In this document: in pieces, positions 21,805-31,574 of the stretch
Numbering within the stretch: position 1 is the first letter of the stretch
Layout: each line of letters begins with the position of its first letter
Origin: Scytalidium lignicola
Taxonomy: Eukaryota > Ascomycota > Leotiomycetes
Assembly: GCA_002812745.2 (NCBI GenBank)
Contig: NCSJ02000150.1
Location: 1 to 64,000 of the forward strand
Direction: 5' to 3'
Length of the DNA: 64,000 nucleotides
Notes under the pieces: generated by a model
Databases searched by the model: none
What the model was told of the DNA's origin: nothing
The model's input: only the letters and a program-made list of their open reading frames with translations
Made by a program: the position numbers and the translations under genes

Positions 21805-23689
21805 TCAGTAAGCCTTCTGCATCTGGGCTTTTATCTCAAGATATTCCGTAGCTGGAACCATCACCTGTTGATGAGCGGCTAGATACTCACTCCGTCCTGC
21901 TTTGTGGACACGGCCGTTGATGATAATGATGTTGAGCTTGTCATGCTCCTGCAAGATTTCAATGTTCTTGAGTGGATCACCATTTACGAGGACGCAATCG
22001 GCATAGTTGCCCGGTTTAATCTGGCCCATCTCATGAGAGAGCATAAAAAGCTTTGCTACACCATACGAGGCAGCTATGATCGCCTCATGCGGAGTAAATC
22101 CCAGGAGTTTTGTGAAATGGGCGAGGTCTCGGGCATAAGTGCCATGCGGTGTCCAGGCAAATCCGTAGTCACTGAATATTCCGTCAGCTAAAAGGAGCTT
22201 AACTCCAGTTGATGACGAACGGCTTACCCTCCTGGAAGTACTACGATCCCTCTTCGATGCATTTCACGCAGCCCTCTGATGGCTGCATTTAGTTCAATTC
22301 GATACCCAACTTGTTCCGCTTTCTCTTGGGCATAGCCAAATGCGGCTGCATCTTCCAATGTTCCGATGAGCCAATTGATTCCAGGAGCCACGACATGTTG
22401 GGTTTTCCTTTTCTCCAATAGATCCATGCCTGTGAAAACAGCAAGTTAAAAGCAGAATCAGAANGGGGGGGGGATAAACCACCAGCATTTGAAGCTAGAG
22501 ATGGAATTAGGCACAGCACGGCATTTTACCTGGTTCATCAATGTAAGAAGCATGATATATTACTTCTATTCCGTGATCCAAGCACTGCTTAATCGAGTCT
22601 CGTGCTCGAGCATGTGCACAAATTCTAATGCCCCCTTTGTGGGCTTCATCAACACATGCTGCAGTTTCCTCGTTGGTGAAATAGCAGTCACGGGCATCTC
22701 GGATTTCTGTAATCTGCTCTCATGGTATCATTAGCAGCATGACCTAGCTAATGAGGATACAGCTGCTGTAGTTCATACCGACTCGCCTGACATGGATAAT
22801 TTCACCTGGTCTACACCCATCGATATATGTTCTCGAATTCTGATAGTCATTCGGGTTAGTACCAAGGCAATTCTGATTCTTTTGATATTCATTTACGGGC
22901 TATCTTACACCTTGCGCATCTCTTCTGGACCATCAGCATATGCAGTGATTCCGGCTACCAGTTCACCATCATGTCGAGCTATTTCTTGTCCGTTCGCCAA
23001 ATATCGTGGTCCTGGAATATCTCCCGCATTGATCGCATCGCGGATAACAACATCTAGGCGTTTCTTGGCCGACGCCGCTCCAAAGCACCTGTGACAGCCT
23101 CATGCTTTAACATGCCTGCAAAACGGATAGATGGGCAGGAACATCATACATGGTATAACCAGAATCAAGATAGCATTGTGCACTGCGTGCCGTCAAGAGT
23201 GTGTGCTCTTCCACCCCCAGTTCTCCGAGGCGGTCCAGGTCACCTCCGTTCCATGACAGATGGGTGTGAGCATCACCGAGACCAGGAATGAGGGTTCGTC
23301 CTCTCCCATAAAAGATTCGCACCTTGGGATCCTTCTGCAGAGTTTCCTTGCCGGGAACTCTCCCAACGGCGGCAAATCGCTGACCTTTTCCAGGGGAATC
23401 AGTATTTTTTTCTATTTTATCTTTTCGAAGCTTTTAGTGAGAGGCATAGCTATTACCGACCTCTTATAAGGACATCTCCGCGATACGGCGGTTTTCCTGT
23501 GGCTTCCAAGATCTCCACATCCAGAATCAGAATCGTGGATTCAGGATGGGTGCCTGCTAGCTCATAGGCTTTGGGCTGCAGCAGTGGGTCAAAGTTCAAG
23601 CTATCAATATATGCAACATTTCTAGGTGGACCGTCATACTCTGGCACTGAATAATCGGGCGAGATCCACGATAGTGTTGAGGTTGCCAT
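21805..23689 (-). CDS. Amidohydrolase (imidazolonepropionase/prolidase-like, M38 type)
   Basis: Multi-exon gene starting MATSTLSWISPDYSVPEYDG at 23689. The metal-binding 'GDAHTHLSWNG' (HxH) is at about 23250, then 'YTMYDVPAHLS', 'NGQEIARHDGELVAGITAYADGPEEM', 'ACVDEAHKGGIRICAHARARDSIKQCLDHGIEVIYHASYIDE' and 'DYGFAWTPHGTYARDLAHF' (Asp region). The C-terminus has 'GQIKPGNYADCVLVNGDPLKNIEIL', the closing strand of the composite beta domain. These are all family hallmarks for metal-dependent hydrolases acting on amides or cyclic substrates in the cytosol. About five introns are needed, at roughly 22200, 22440, 22720, 22850-22910, 23100 and 23380-23460. One N at 22464 lies beside a G-run inside an intron. 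Divergent from the FAH-fusion gene. Confidence 0.88.
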
Positions 23690-24325
23690 TATCTTGCCTT
23701 GTCTCTCTCCGTGGGGATGCGGCTAGACTAAAGTGTACTGAAATCGGTTCAGGAATACCTATATGGCTCGCAGGGAGTAGCATAAGTACACACATTGATG
23801 TTCCTCATTCATCACCATTTCTGTTTGAAAGGATGCTACCAGTTCAGATGCTCCTGTCGAGGCAACATGACTCCGCTCTGGGGTTTCTCGGCAGTGGTTC
23901 ACACAACGACCCCACGGGGTGATGGGGATTAGTCTGGGCACCAATCAATCAAATGGAGCTGTGGAGAAGAAACGCTTGGAAGTCTCCGCTCTTCACCGCG
24001 CTTCTGCGCTTGATCAAAAAATTAACCGCCCAATTATGGCGGAGAGCGGAGAAACGCGGGGTTGTGCCTTAAAAGTTGTCTCTTGTGTAACGAACTACAC
24101 CCCTCCGTTTGCCACAGTTGTCACGTCCCCAAAGCACTCCGAGTATTCGTGCCTCCTTGTGAACCGATTTTTCTTTCTTCTCTCGTATCTTTGATCGAGG
24201 TAATCCGTCTACGTCCCTGAAAGCCTGAGCGTCTACCTGTGATCCGTTATACAACAGATGGTTATGACTATTCTTCAATAGACTCATTTTGTCTTTAATC
24301 TTCAGTTTCATATGGTCTAGTTAGC
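23690..24325. promoter_or_regulatory. Bidirectional promoter of amidohydrolase and FAH-fusion genes
   Basis: A 636-base gap between divergent starts. An inverted repeat CCGCC-CAATTAT-GGCGG lies at 24026-24042; the spacer start makes a CCAAT box with the left arm. Close by, CGG triplets recur at 24040-24058. Paired CGG/CCG triplets are typical zinc-cluster binding sites, so this may be an operator for one of the local regulators (inference). Confidence 0.45.
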
Positions 24326-26116
24326 ATGATGGCTACTGAATTGAATGGCTCCCTTAGGGAGAAGATAGCTTACACGAATTATTGCGCTTTCATCAGTCCA
24401 GACACCAAGGAGCAAAAGATCGGCCATTTAGACCTCATAACACGACAAATCACTCCACTAGCTTTTGCATCCGGTACACAGCTCTCTAACCTCTATCAGG
24501 TGATTGAAGCCTCCGAAGTAAACATTATCCCATCAGGTACTGCCTCATGGGATCTAGCTGATGTCAAACTTCTCCCACCCATATCCGGCCGTGATATTCT
24601 TGCTGTTGGAAAGAACTATGTCGAGCATGCCAAAGAATTCAACTCATCAGGATTTGATTCGTCAGACAAGAACGACCAACCGACATATCCTGTGATTTTT
24701 ACCAAGCGTGCTACCTCCATCATTGCTCATGGTGATCCAGTCTTACTTCATCCAGAATTCACCGACACGGTAGATTATGAGGGTGAAATTGGTGTTATAA
24801 TTAGCAAACCAGGATTCCGGATTCCTGAATCAGAGGCCATGGACTACGTGTGGGGATATACCATCATCAATGATCTGACAGCACGTGAAAGACAGCGAGA
24901 TCATAAGCAATTCTTCATTGGCAAATCCCCAGACACATTTTGCCCTATTGGTCCGATTGCTGTACCTAAAGAACACCTCTCCGAGAATCTGAGGATCCAG
25001 ACCTTCGTCAATAATGAAAAGAGACAAGATGCAACTCTAGATCAACTTATTTTCAGTATTCCTCAATTGATTCACACTCTATCCCTCGGGCAGACCTTAC
25101 AAGCAGGAGATACTCTGGCTACTGGTACACCTGTCGGAGTGGGATTTGGCTTTCGACCTATGCGATTTTTGAAGGCAGGAGATGAAGTCAAGGTCACGGT
25201 TACAAGTCTTGGGGAACTGGTTAATTCTATTGCGGCTCCTGACTCACCGAATCTCACACTTGCTCGAGTTCAATCTCAATCCCAATCTCACATTCCCATT
25301 GCGAACGTGAAGACGCGCGGGAAGCGTGGTTTAGTTAATATGGGAGGGAAGGAACTCTTTTACCAAGTCCAAGGGAAGCAAGATGGGCCTGCGATCATAT
25401 TTATTCATGGTCTTGGAGGGTCCTCGACTTACTTTAATCCCCTTCTTGATACGTTAAGGTCTACTCATGCCTTACACCTCTTTGATCTAGAAGGCCACGG
25501 ACTCTCGCCCACCTCGGCTCTCAGTACTCTCACCATCGCCTCCTTCGCTTCTGACGTAGAACAAATTTTCAAAATTTCGAACCTTCAGAGTGCCACATTG
25601 ATCGCACATTCCTTAGGCTGCCTAGTTGCCATGAGGTTCGCCATTGAACATCCCCAATTAGTTTCTCAATTGCTTCTGATGGGCCCACCACCATCTCCGC
25701 TCCCTCAGGCTGGTAGTGATGGAGCATATGGTCGTGCCGCAATAGTTCGCAGCAAGGGCATGCTGTCAGTTGTAGACGCAGTTATCAACGGAGGAACCTC
25801 ACCCAGGACTAAAAAGGAAAATGCGCTAGCAATAGCTGCGATAAGACTTTCACTCCTTAGCCAAGATCCAGAGAGTTATGCAAAAGCCTGCACAGCACTA
25901 GCTAGATCTGTTTCGTCTACTTTGAATGTATCTCAGCTTAAGTGTAAAACGCTCATTCTGACCGGCTCCCATGATCTGGTCAGCCCTCCTCAGATATGTC
26001 AGCACTACGTCGATCAGATCAAATCGAGTGAATTGATTGTTTTGCAAGATGTGGGCCACTGGCACCTATTTGAGGATTCTAAGCAGACATCGGAAGCTGT
26101 TTATAACTTTATTTAA
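24326..26116 (+). CDS. FAH-family hydrolase fused to alpha/beta hydrolase
   Basis: Single uninterrupted frame of 596 residues. Residues about 1-310 form a fumarylacetoacetate-hydrolase domain: 'LPPISGRDILAVGKNYVEHAKEF', 'FTKRATSIIAHGDPVLLHPEFTDTVDYEGEIGVII' (the metal-binding E-x-E), 'NDLTARERQRDHKQFFIGKSPDTFCPIGP' and 'GDTLATGTPVGVGF'. A short S/Q-rich linker (about 310-325) leads to an alpha/beta hydrolase (about 335-596) with oxyanion segment 'FIHGLGGSS', nucleophile elbow 'AHSLGC', acid 'GSHDLVSPP' and catalytic His 'DVGHWHLFED'; it resembles enol-lactone hydrolases. FAH domains cleave acylpyruvates or decarboxylate; a lactonase feeding the product to a C-C hydrolase in one chain is a sensible two-step enzyme, though the substrate is unknown. 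Either ATG of the tandem pair at the start could be used. Confidence 0.95.
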   Translation: MMATELNGSLREKIAYTNYCAFISPDTKEQKIGHLDLITRQITPLAFASGTQLSNLYQVIEASEVNIIPSGTASWDLADVKLLPPISGRDILAVGKNYVEHAKEFNSSGFDSSDKNDQPTYPVIFTKRATSIIAHGDPVLLHPEFTDTVDYEGEIGVIISKPGFRIPESEAMDYVWGYTIINDLTARERQRDHKQFFIGKSPDTFCPIGPIAVPKEHLSENLRIQTFVNNEKRQDATLDQLIFSIPQLIHTLSLGQTLQAGDTLATGTPVGVGFGFRPMRFLKAGDEVKVTVTSLGELVNSIAAPDSPNLTLARVQSQSQSHIPIANVKTRGKRGLVNMGGKELFYQVQGKQDGPAIIFIHGLGGSSTYFNPLLDTLRSTHALHLFDLEGHGLSPTSALSTLTIASFASDVEQIFKISNLQSATLIAHSLGCLVAMRFAIEHPQLVSQLLLMGPPPSPLPQAGSDGAYGRAAIVRSKGMLSVVDAVINGGTSPRTKKENALAIAAIRLSLLSQDPESYAKACTALARSVSSTLNVSQLKCKTLILTGSHDLVSPPQICQHYVDQIKSSELIVLQDVGHWHLFEDSKQTSEAVYNFI

Positions 26117-27792
26117 TTTTGCTGGGGCGTAGATTTGTAGATTTGCTTTATGGTAATGTCAGACTACAATGCTGCAGAGTCTTTAAAATCCTTGGCGAGA
26201 TGATGAGTAAAAGGGGAAAGTTCAATTATAATGCATCATACGAACAACCGTAGAATTGAGAAAATAAAAGAAGAGAAGAAAATAGAGGATTGTTGTTGTG
26301 GTCTAACTACTACGGTTGTATATATGTAATTAAAGTAGGCACAATATATAACATCTCTGCAGGTAGTAATTCCGAGAGTCCAAATTCGATGACCCGTATT
26401 AGCCTACTAGTGACGGAGCTGTGTTTTATAATTGACACTTTTCCTAATAGCAATGCAGTTTGGAAAACTTTCTTTTTAGATAATGTGGCAGGGGTATCAC
26501 GTGATCATATATATATATATATATATAGTAGCCGTAGTCGCTGCAATTTGCAGGCCTCTATCCCTCCTGTTCTACCGCACCCTATCTTCTGATTGGTTGG
26601 ATGGTTGCACTTAGCTACACTCCATGGCCATACAGCTCGATCACAAATATTAGCGAGAGGGCCCCCTTCCTCCTTTTTGAGGTACTTTACTCCGTACCTT
26701 CATACATATGCTTATGTCACTTATCAGAAACGTACTTCAACAGAAGAAACAGCCCGGTGTGCAATACTTTGTTAGTTAGTAATTATCTTTTCCTCATTTC
26801 TTTAGAGTCTACATGATTATACCAGTTGTGACTTCTCCCTCTTTCATAACTTTTCATGCTGTGCAACTATATCTGTGCAATAGCATCTACTATACTTGTC
26901 TTTGTCTTTGGGGGAATAATGTTCAATGATTAGCAATATATTAACTGTTAAGTTGTTGGGTTTATAGTCATTTAGCCAAGTTTCTTAATGAGCCCAGATA
27001 CCTCCCAGTGATGTGCAGCCTACCTAATCTGCTTACTTTTATTAGTTGGTAGAGATAAAATAAGGGCTCGCATGAAGTATAAGAGTGGTAGCTCATTTAA
27101 CATACTCGAAGAAATCATTTTTATCAGATAGCTAGAGGTACCTCTTCTAGTTTCCGTAAAAGGGGCATTGACATTACCTCGCGTTACTTGATGGAAAGTT
27201 TGTTCGGAAGACATCTTCATAAGGCCTTTTGCAAAGAATATCCGGACATCTTCTTAACATATTTCTCAGTACCAGCTTCATAATATATTTTCGTTGGATG
27301 GTTCTGACAGTTGGAATATGGGCCAGTTCCCTATCACTGCGATAGTAATTCAATCCGCTACTGTGGGTACACAATGCTAACCAAAGCCGAGGAGGTGCTG
27401 GAATCGATTTGCTTTGCCATCCCATTGAGCAGGACCAGTGAGGCATCAATGGCTGTGTGTGAAGTTTAATGAGAAAGGACCTTAGTTCATCCTGATTGAA
27501 GCCTAGTTCTTGTGGTACACAACAACATGGGGTCCCAGTTAAGGAGGCTAACCTCTGGTTTCTTTTGTTTTCGAATATAAGTAGAATATTGTGTCAGACT
27601 ATGCTTGTTTATCTTTTCTAACTTCACTATCCACAATGGACATGTGTCAAATATCTAGGCTTACACAGGCTGATTTAAAAAGTTATAGTTGTTGAAGCAC
27701 AGTCATTGGTGAGACAAAGCAAGTTTAATAATCCATTCGGTTTCTAGAATCTATAATGGAGTTCCGCAAAAAGGAATNAAAAAAGAGATTTA
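26117..27792. other. Intergenic, 1.7 kb, includes an AT microsatellite
   Basis: A (TA)n run occupies about 26507-26527. Minus-strand frames at 27020-27449 are unrecognised and may be chance. An N lies at 27778 beside an A-run. Otherwise AT-rich with no visible gene. Confidence 0.4.
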
Positions 27793-29053
27793 TCAGTCAT
27801 CTTTTGCAATTTTGAGAACAATTCGTCCTGAAATTTCACCCTTCTGTAGCTCTTCATATACCGCAGGTAGGTCGGTGAAATCACGAAGCAATACTCTCGG
27901 CTTTACTACACCACGTCGGACATAATCAACGGCTTCTAGGCATTCCTTCAAGGACCCTACTAAGTTTCCTGTAATATGGAGACCCTTAATAACAATGCTA
28001 CTAATAGGGGTTTCGATGAAACCCTTCTCAGATGGAATACCGACGCAGCTAAGTGTCCCACCCACCTTCAACATGTTGGCTGCTTGAGCAAATGCTTCCG
28101 TATTTCCTGTAGTAACGATGACAGCTGCAGCGCCACCGGCCGTGAGGTAGATGATCTCTTCAACCAAGTTTGGTGTAAGTCTAAAGTCAACATACTTGCT
28201 GGCACCGAGTGATTTAACGAAATCACCTTTTGCTGACCCGCCATCAACTCCGATCACTCGGGCTCCTTGAGCAACGGCATACTGTACTGAACTTAGTTAG
28301 CAAACTTCTATAACATTTTTATATAAGCTCTGCTGTGAAGTACCAACCTGCAAGATGCCCTAGGCCACCCGCTGCTCCGATAACCACAGCCCAATCCCCT
28401 GCTTGTATTTTTGCATTTTTAACTGCCTTAAATTCATCAATCACGTTCTCTATCTAGAAATCAAAGCACTCTCACCTTGTATGATGTCAACCCGGCGCAC
28501 AGAACGGGGCCTACTACAACAGGATCGATATCGTCCGGAAGAATAGTAAGATATCCTGCATCCAATGCAATATACTCCTGGAAGCTTCCATCTTCATGGT
28601 GCAGATGGTTTGTGCTCTTGATACAGTGCTGCTCTCTCCCGCTTAGACAGAACTCACAACGCCTACAAATCCGACTTGCAAATCGAATACCCACGTAAGT
28701 CCCGACTTCGATATCTTTGTCACAGTTGGGGCCTAGTGCAACAATTTTCCCGACGCCTTCATGACCTCCAACATGAGGTAATTTAATATTCTTAATGGGT
28801 TGGCCATCCGGACCGCTAGCAGTTCCCAGTTGTGTATGAAGATCTATGAACGTGTCCCAATTAGTTGCACTCAAATGATACACGGGGATTCAACAGTTGC
28901 ATTCTTACCACTCTGGCAAACTCCACTGTAGAGAACTTTTGCCAAAACTTCATTATTTCCTGGACGAGGAACCGGATAATCATGAACAAACTTGACGCCC
29001 TCACCAAGCTTAGGGACCGTAGCAGCTGTTTGCGTTGCAGGGATGGACGCCAT
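27793..29053 (-). CDS. Zinc-containing alcohol dehydrogenase (MDR family)
   Basis: Four exons, about 350 residues. MASIPATQTAATVPKLGEG starts at 29053; the first intron splits the catalytic-zinc segment and restores 'GVCQS-DLHTQLG' (catalytic Cys). 'LPHVGGHEGVGKIV' carries the His and Glu. The structural zinc loop is 'CRRCEFCLSGREQHC', four cysteines. A 48-base intron (near 28436-28485) restores 'SYK-AVKNAKIQAGDW'; another (near 28283-28350) falls after the NAD-binding 'GAAGGLGHL', giving 'AVQYAVAQGARVIGVDGG'. The product ends 'ISGRIVLKIAKDD'. This is a class I yeast-type ADH acting on short alcohols or aldehydes with NAD; it could serve lactaldehyde reduction in the local pathway (inference). 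Divergent from the MAL-like regulator gene with 511 bases between starts. Confidence 0.93.
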
Positions 29054-29564
29054 TATTATTAAAGAACTTAGTAACTAGTTACAATTAAGAGTGCTCGTCT
29101 CTTTTGAGAAGAGAAATAATCAGATTCGGATTGGAATTGATGATTTCATATTATATATACTACAAAGGTAAATATATCCCCAGAGTTGCACATCAAATTT
29201 CACCACCAAGAATGGTCCAGGCCGCCAATAATAGTCGGGGATAAACCGGAGCCCATCTTTGCAGCTTGACATGGTTACTTTTGCCACATATCAAGCGCAT
29301 GTTAAGGATTAGTTGTAAGAGCAAATTCCCTATCTTATTGCACGCGCGCCTTCCACGGGGTTGCATTCCCCACTCACACAATAGAAGCCCCACGCTCATT
29401 TTTCCGTATTTCCTCCGCCAGCCCACGGCGACCCCACGCTCATTATTCCGTATTTCCTCCGCCGGCGAGCTAAGCGCGGTCAATCTTATACCCACCCATG
29501 AGGCATCTAGATCCAAATTTCTTTCAACTTGCTTCATCTCTCCACTGACTCTTCCTTAGCCACT
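29054..29564. promoter_or_regulatory. Bidirectional promoter of ADH and MAL-like regulator with duplicated CGG-N8-CGG site
   Basis: Two 32-base copies of the same sequence at 29388-29419 and 29432-29463 differ at a single base and are 44 bases apart. Each contains CCG-TATTTCCT-CCG (29404-29417 and 29448-29461), which read on the minus strand is CGG-N8-CGG. Direct CGG repeats with 8 or 9 bases between them are the known targets of AmyR/MAL-type zinc-cluster proteins, and the adjacent gene encodes such a protein. The second copy ends 102 bases upstream of the regulator ATG, so autoregulation or control of the ADH is likely but not shown. Confidence 0.55.
29388..29463. repeat. 32-bp direct repeat, two copies
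   Basis: The copies occupy 29388-29419 and 29432-29463 with one mismatch; a 12-base spacer separates them. They begin CCCCACGCTCATT and end TTTCCTCCGCC. Confidence 0.85.
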
Positions 29565-31294
29565 ATGGCTAGAAGATCCTGCGACTTTTGTATCCGGCGC
29601 AAAATTAAGTGTGACAGCGGTCGGCCTTGTCACAATTGTGCGGAAGCCAAGCCACCTCTTGGATGCACTTATATGAAACCGGTACTCAAACGCGGGCCAA
29701 AGACGTTGAAATTTATGCAAAGCAGGCCAGATGGCCAGAATCATCAGTCAGGTGCCGATCATCATAAGATCCATAATTCAGTGCCAGGGATACCAAAATT
29801 ACCTGCTTCGACTTTCTCCCACATCTTTGATGCTTACCGTTCGCGGATGTATTCGGTATGGCCAGTTGTCGATGCGAATAGCCTCTTAGAGAGGCTCGAG
29901 GAATCTGAAAAACATGGCTGCTTGGATAGAGAAGCTTATATTTTAGCCACTGCGTTAAGTGCCGCTACTATGACTCAGTTAAACCTAGCCCCCCTACGAC
30001 ATGCTGCCTTGGACGTGGATAGCACTTTCATGCAAGAGGAATGCCATAGAATCCGGAACACGTTTAATTACAGGGATTGCCCTTCTATCGAGGGTATTTT
30101 GACATCATTCTTTCTTCATGTATACCATGCTAAGGCTGATAATCGCAATGCTGGAATGATGTTCCTTCAAGAAGCCATCTCTCTTGCTCGACTGATCCAG
30201 CTAAATGTTGTTATCCCCGAAGGAGTCACACCGGATAATGAGGACATAAGCAGACAGTCATATGATACCAAGATCCTATATTTGCTTCTCTGGGTGAGTG
30301 AAAGGTATCTCATCCCAATTTTCAAATTAGACTCGCGGGACGCTGTCAAACTGACACTTTTGGTTTGTTGAAAAAAGAGGCTATGCTATTCAACATGGCC
30401 TACAGGTTTCAATTTGGGAAACGGCTCAAATACCCTTTGGCGGTAGTAAGGACTTCAATTCGTATGAAGAGGGGCTGATTGAACTCGCGACCCTATTTGC
30501 GGCCTTTGATCCATCACTCAGTCACCGGAAACTTAATTTCGACAAGCTCGAAACTAGGCAGTTACTCATATCTATACACGATAATCTTCTTGGAACAGTT
30601 CACCGACAATATGACTATGATTCTGTACAGCGAGCGGATTTTTTAATCACAAAACAGTGGATGCAAGTCTTACTCTGGCAGCAGGCTATGAAAGATGGCC
30701 TGCTATCATCAAACTCCGATATTGAATCATTCACTTTCCTATTCCCATCCCAAGTTGCGCGAGATCTTCTCGCTTCCATTGCACGAGTCTCGAATGATGA
30801 ACTTCTACCTCTGGGAAGGGATCAGATACGAGATACAGCCTGCCTCTTAGTAAACTACAAGTTGCCTATCATAACACCTTGTGCAGGTTGTCAAAGTTTT
30901 CGAGATCACAAATGCGCTGGCTGATGTGATTCTCTGTGCCACAGCTACTACAATCTCTTGGAACTGGTCTAGCCCTTTGAATGGTATATTAATATTAGAT
31001 CAGAGTCACCCATCGCGATGGACAATTCCAAACCGAGAATGCTGTCGGTTTGGCCCTGCTGATTTCCTTCACGGACTACTCCAGATTATCTCTCCGTTTC
31101 TGGAAAACGACGTGCGACTGAGAGCTATCTTACGCCAAAAAACTGTGGAAGCATTGCCCCAGGCGCCAAATGCAATTTTCCCTGGAAGCATTCAAAATCC
31201 ATATGATAGTAATAGGTCATTGCCGAAAAATGATGCACAGGATAATACGAGTGACATTTCTAACGGCCGGAGAAAATATGAGACTGTGAAATGA
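29565..31294 (+). CDS. Zn2Cys6 regulator, MAL-activator/AmyR-like
   Basis: Three exons. MARRS at 29565 leads directly into the cluster 'CDFCIRRKIKCDSGRPCHNC' and a last Cys eight residues on (CX2CX6CX5CX2CX8C), then 'LKRGPKT', the basic linker of yeast MAL activators (KKRGPK). An intron (GTATCT...AAAAAAG, about 30306-30379) restores 'WVSERGYAIQHGLQVSIW', the diagnostic segment of this class. A second intron near 30842-30889 restores 'VVKVFEITNALADVILC'. The end contains 'GPADFLHGLLQIISPF'. About 530 residues in total; intact. These nuclear regulators activate sugar transport and hydrolysis genes through CGG direct repeats. Two such sites sit upstream of this gene. It sits in the middle of the catabolic block, so it is the best candidate for its regulator (inference). 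Confidence 0.9.
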
Positions 31295-31574
31295 ATGCTT
31301 GTAATCCAACCTTATGGTGGCTCTGTAATTTTAAAAATTTCTTCTACTACTCTCATTGGGCATCGATGTATTCTTTTGTGTAGCTTAATAAGAAAAGTAT
31401 GCATTTAGGCAATATCAAAATTGTCTCTTTCACGGAGACAGAAATTACAGTGCGGCTAAGTTACATGACTAGAGTCTTGGCCTCCTTCCCTTCTTTATTC
31501 CCGGGGCTGCAGGCTTCTCAACTCCAGCAAAACAGTCTCTCTCAACAGCGCGAGTATTGATCTATAAGCACATT
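31295..31574. other. Convergent 3' flanks
   Basis: 280 bases between the converging regulator and FMN-dehydrogenase genes; nothing else seen. Confidence 0.4.

Noticed and set aside
27020..27449. Two minus-strand frames
   Set aside because: No recognisable domain, no splice-consistent join, AT-rich neighbourhood.
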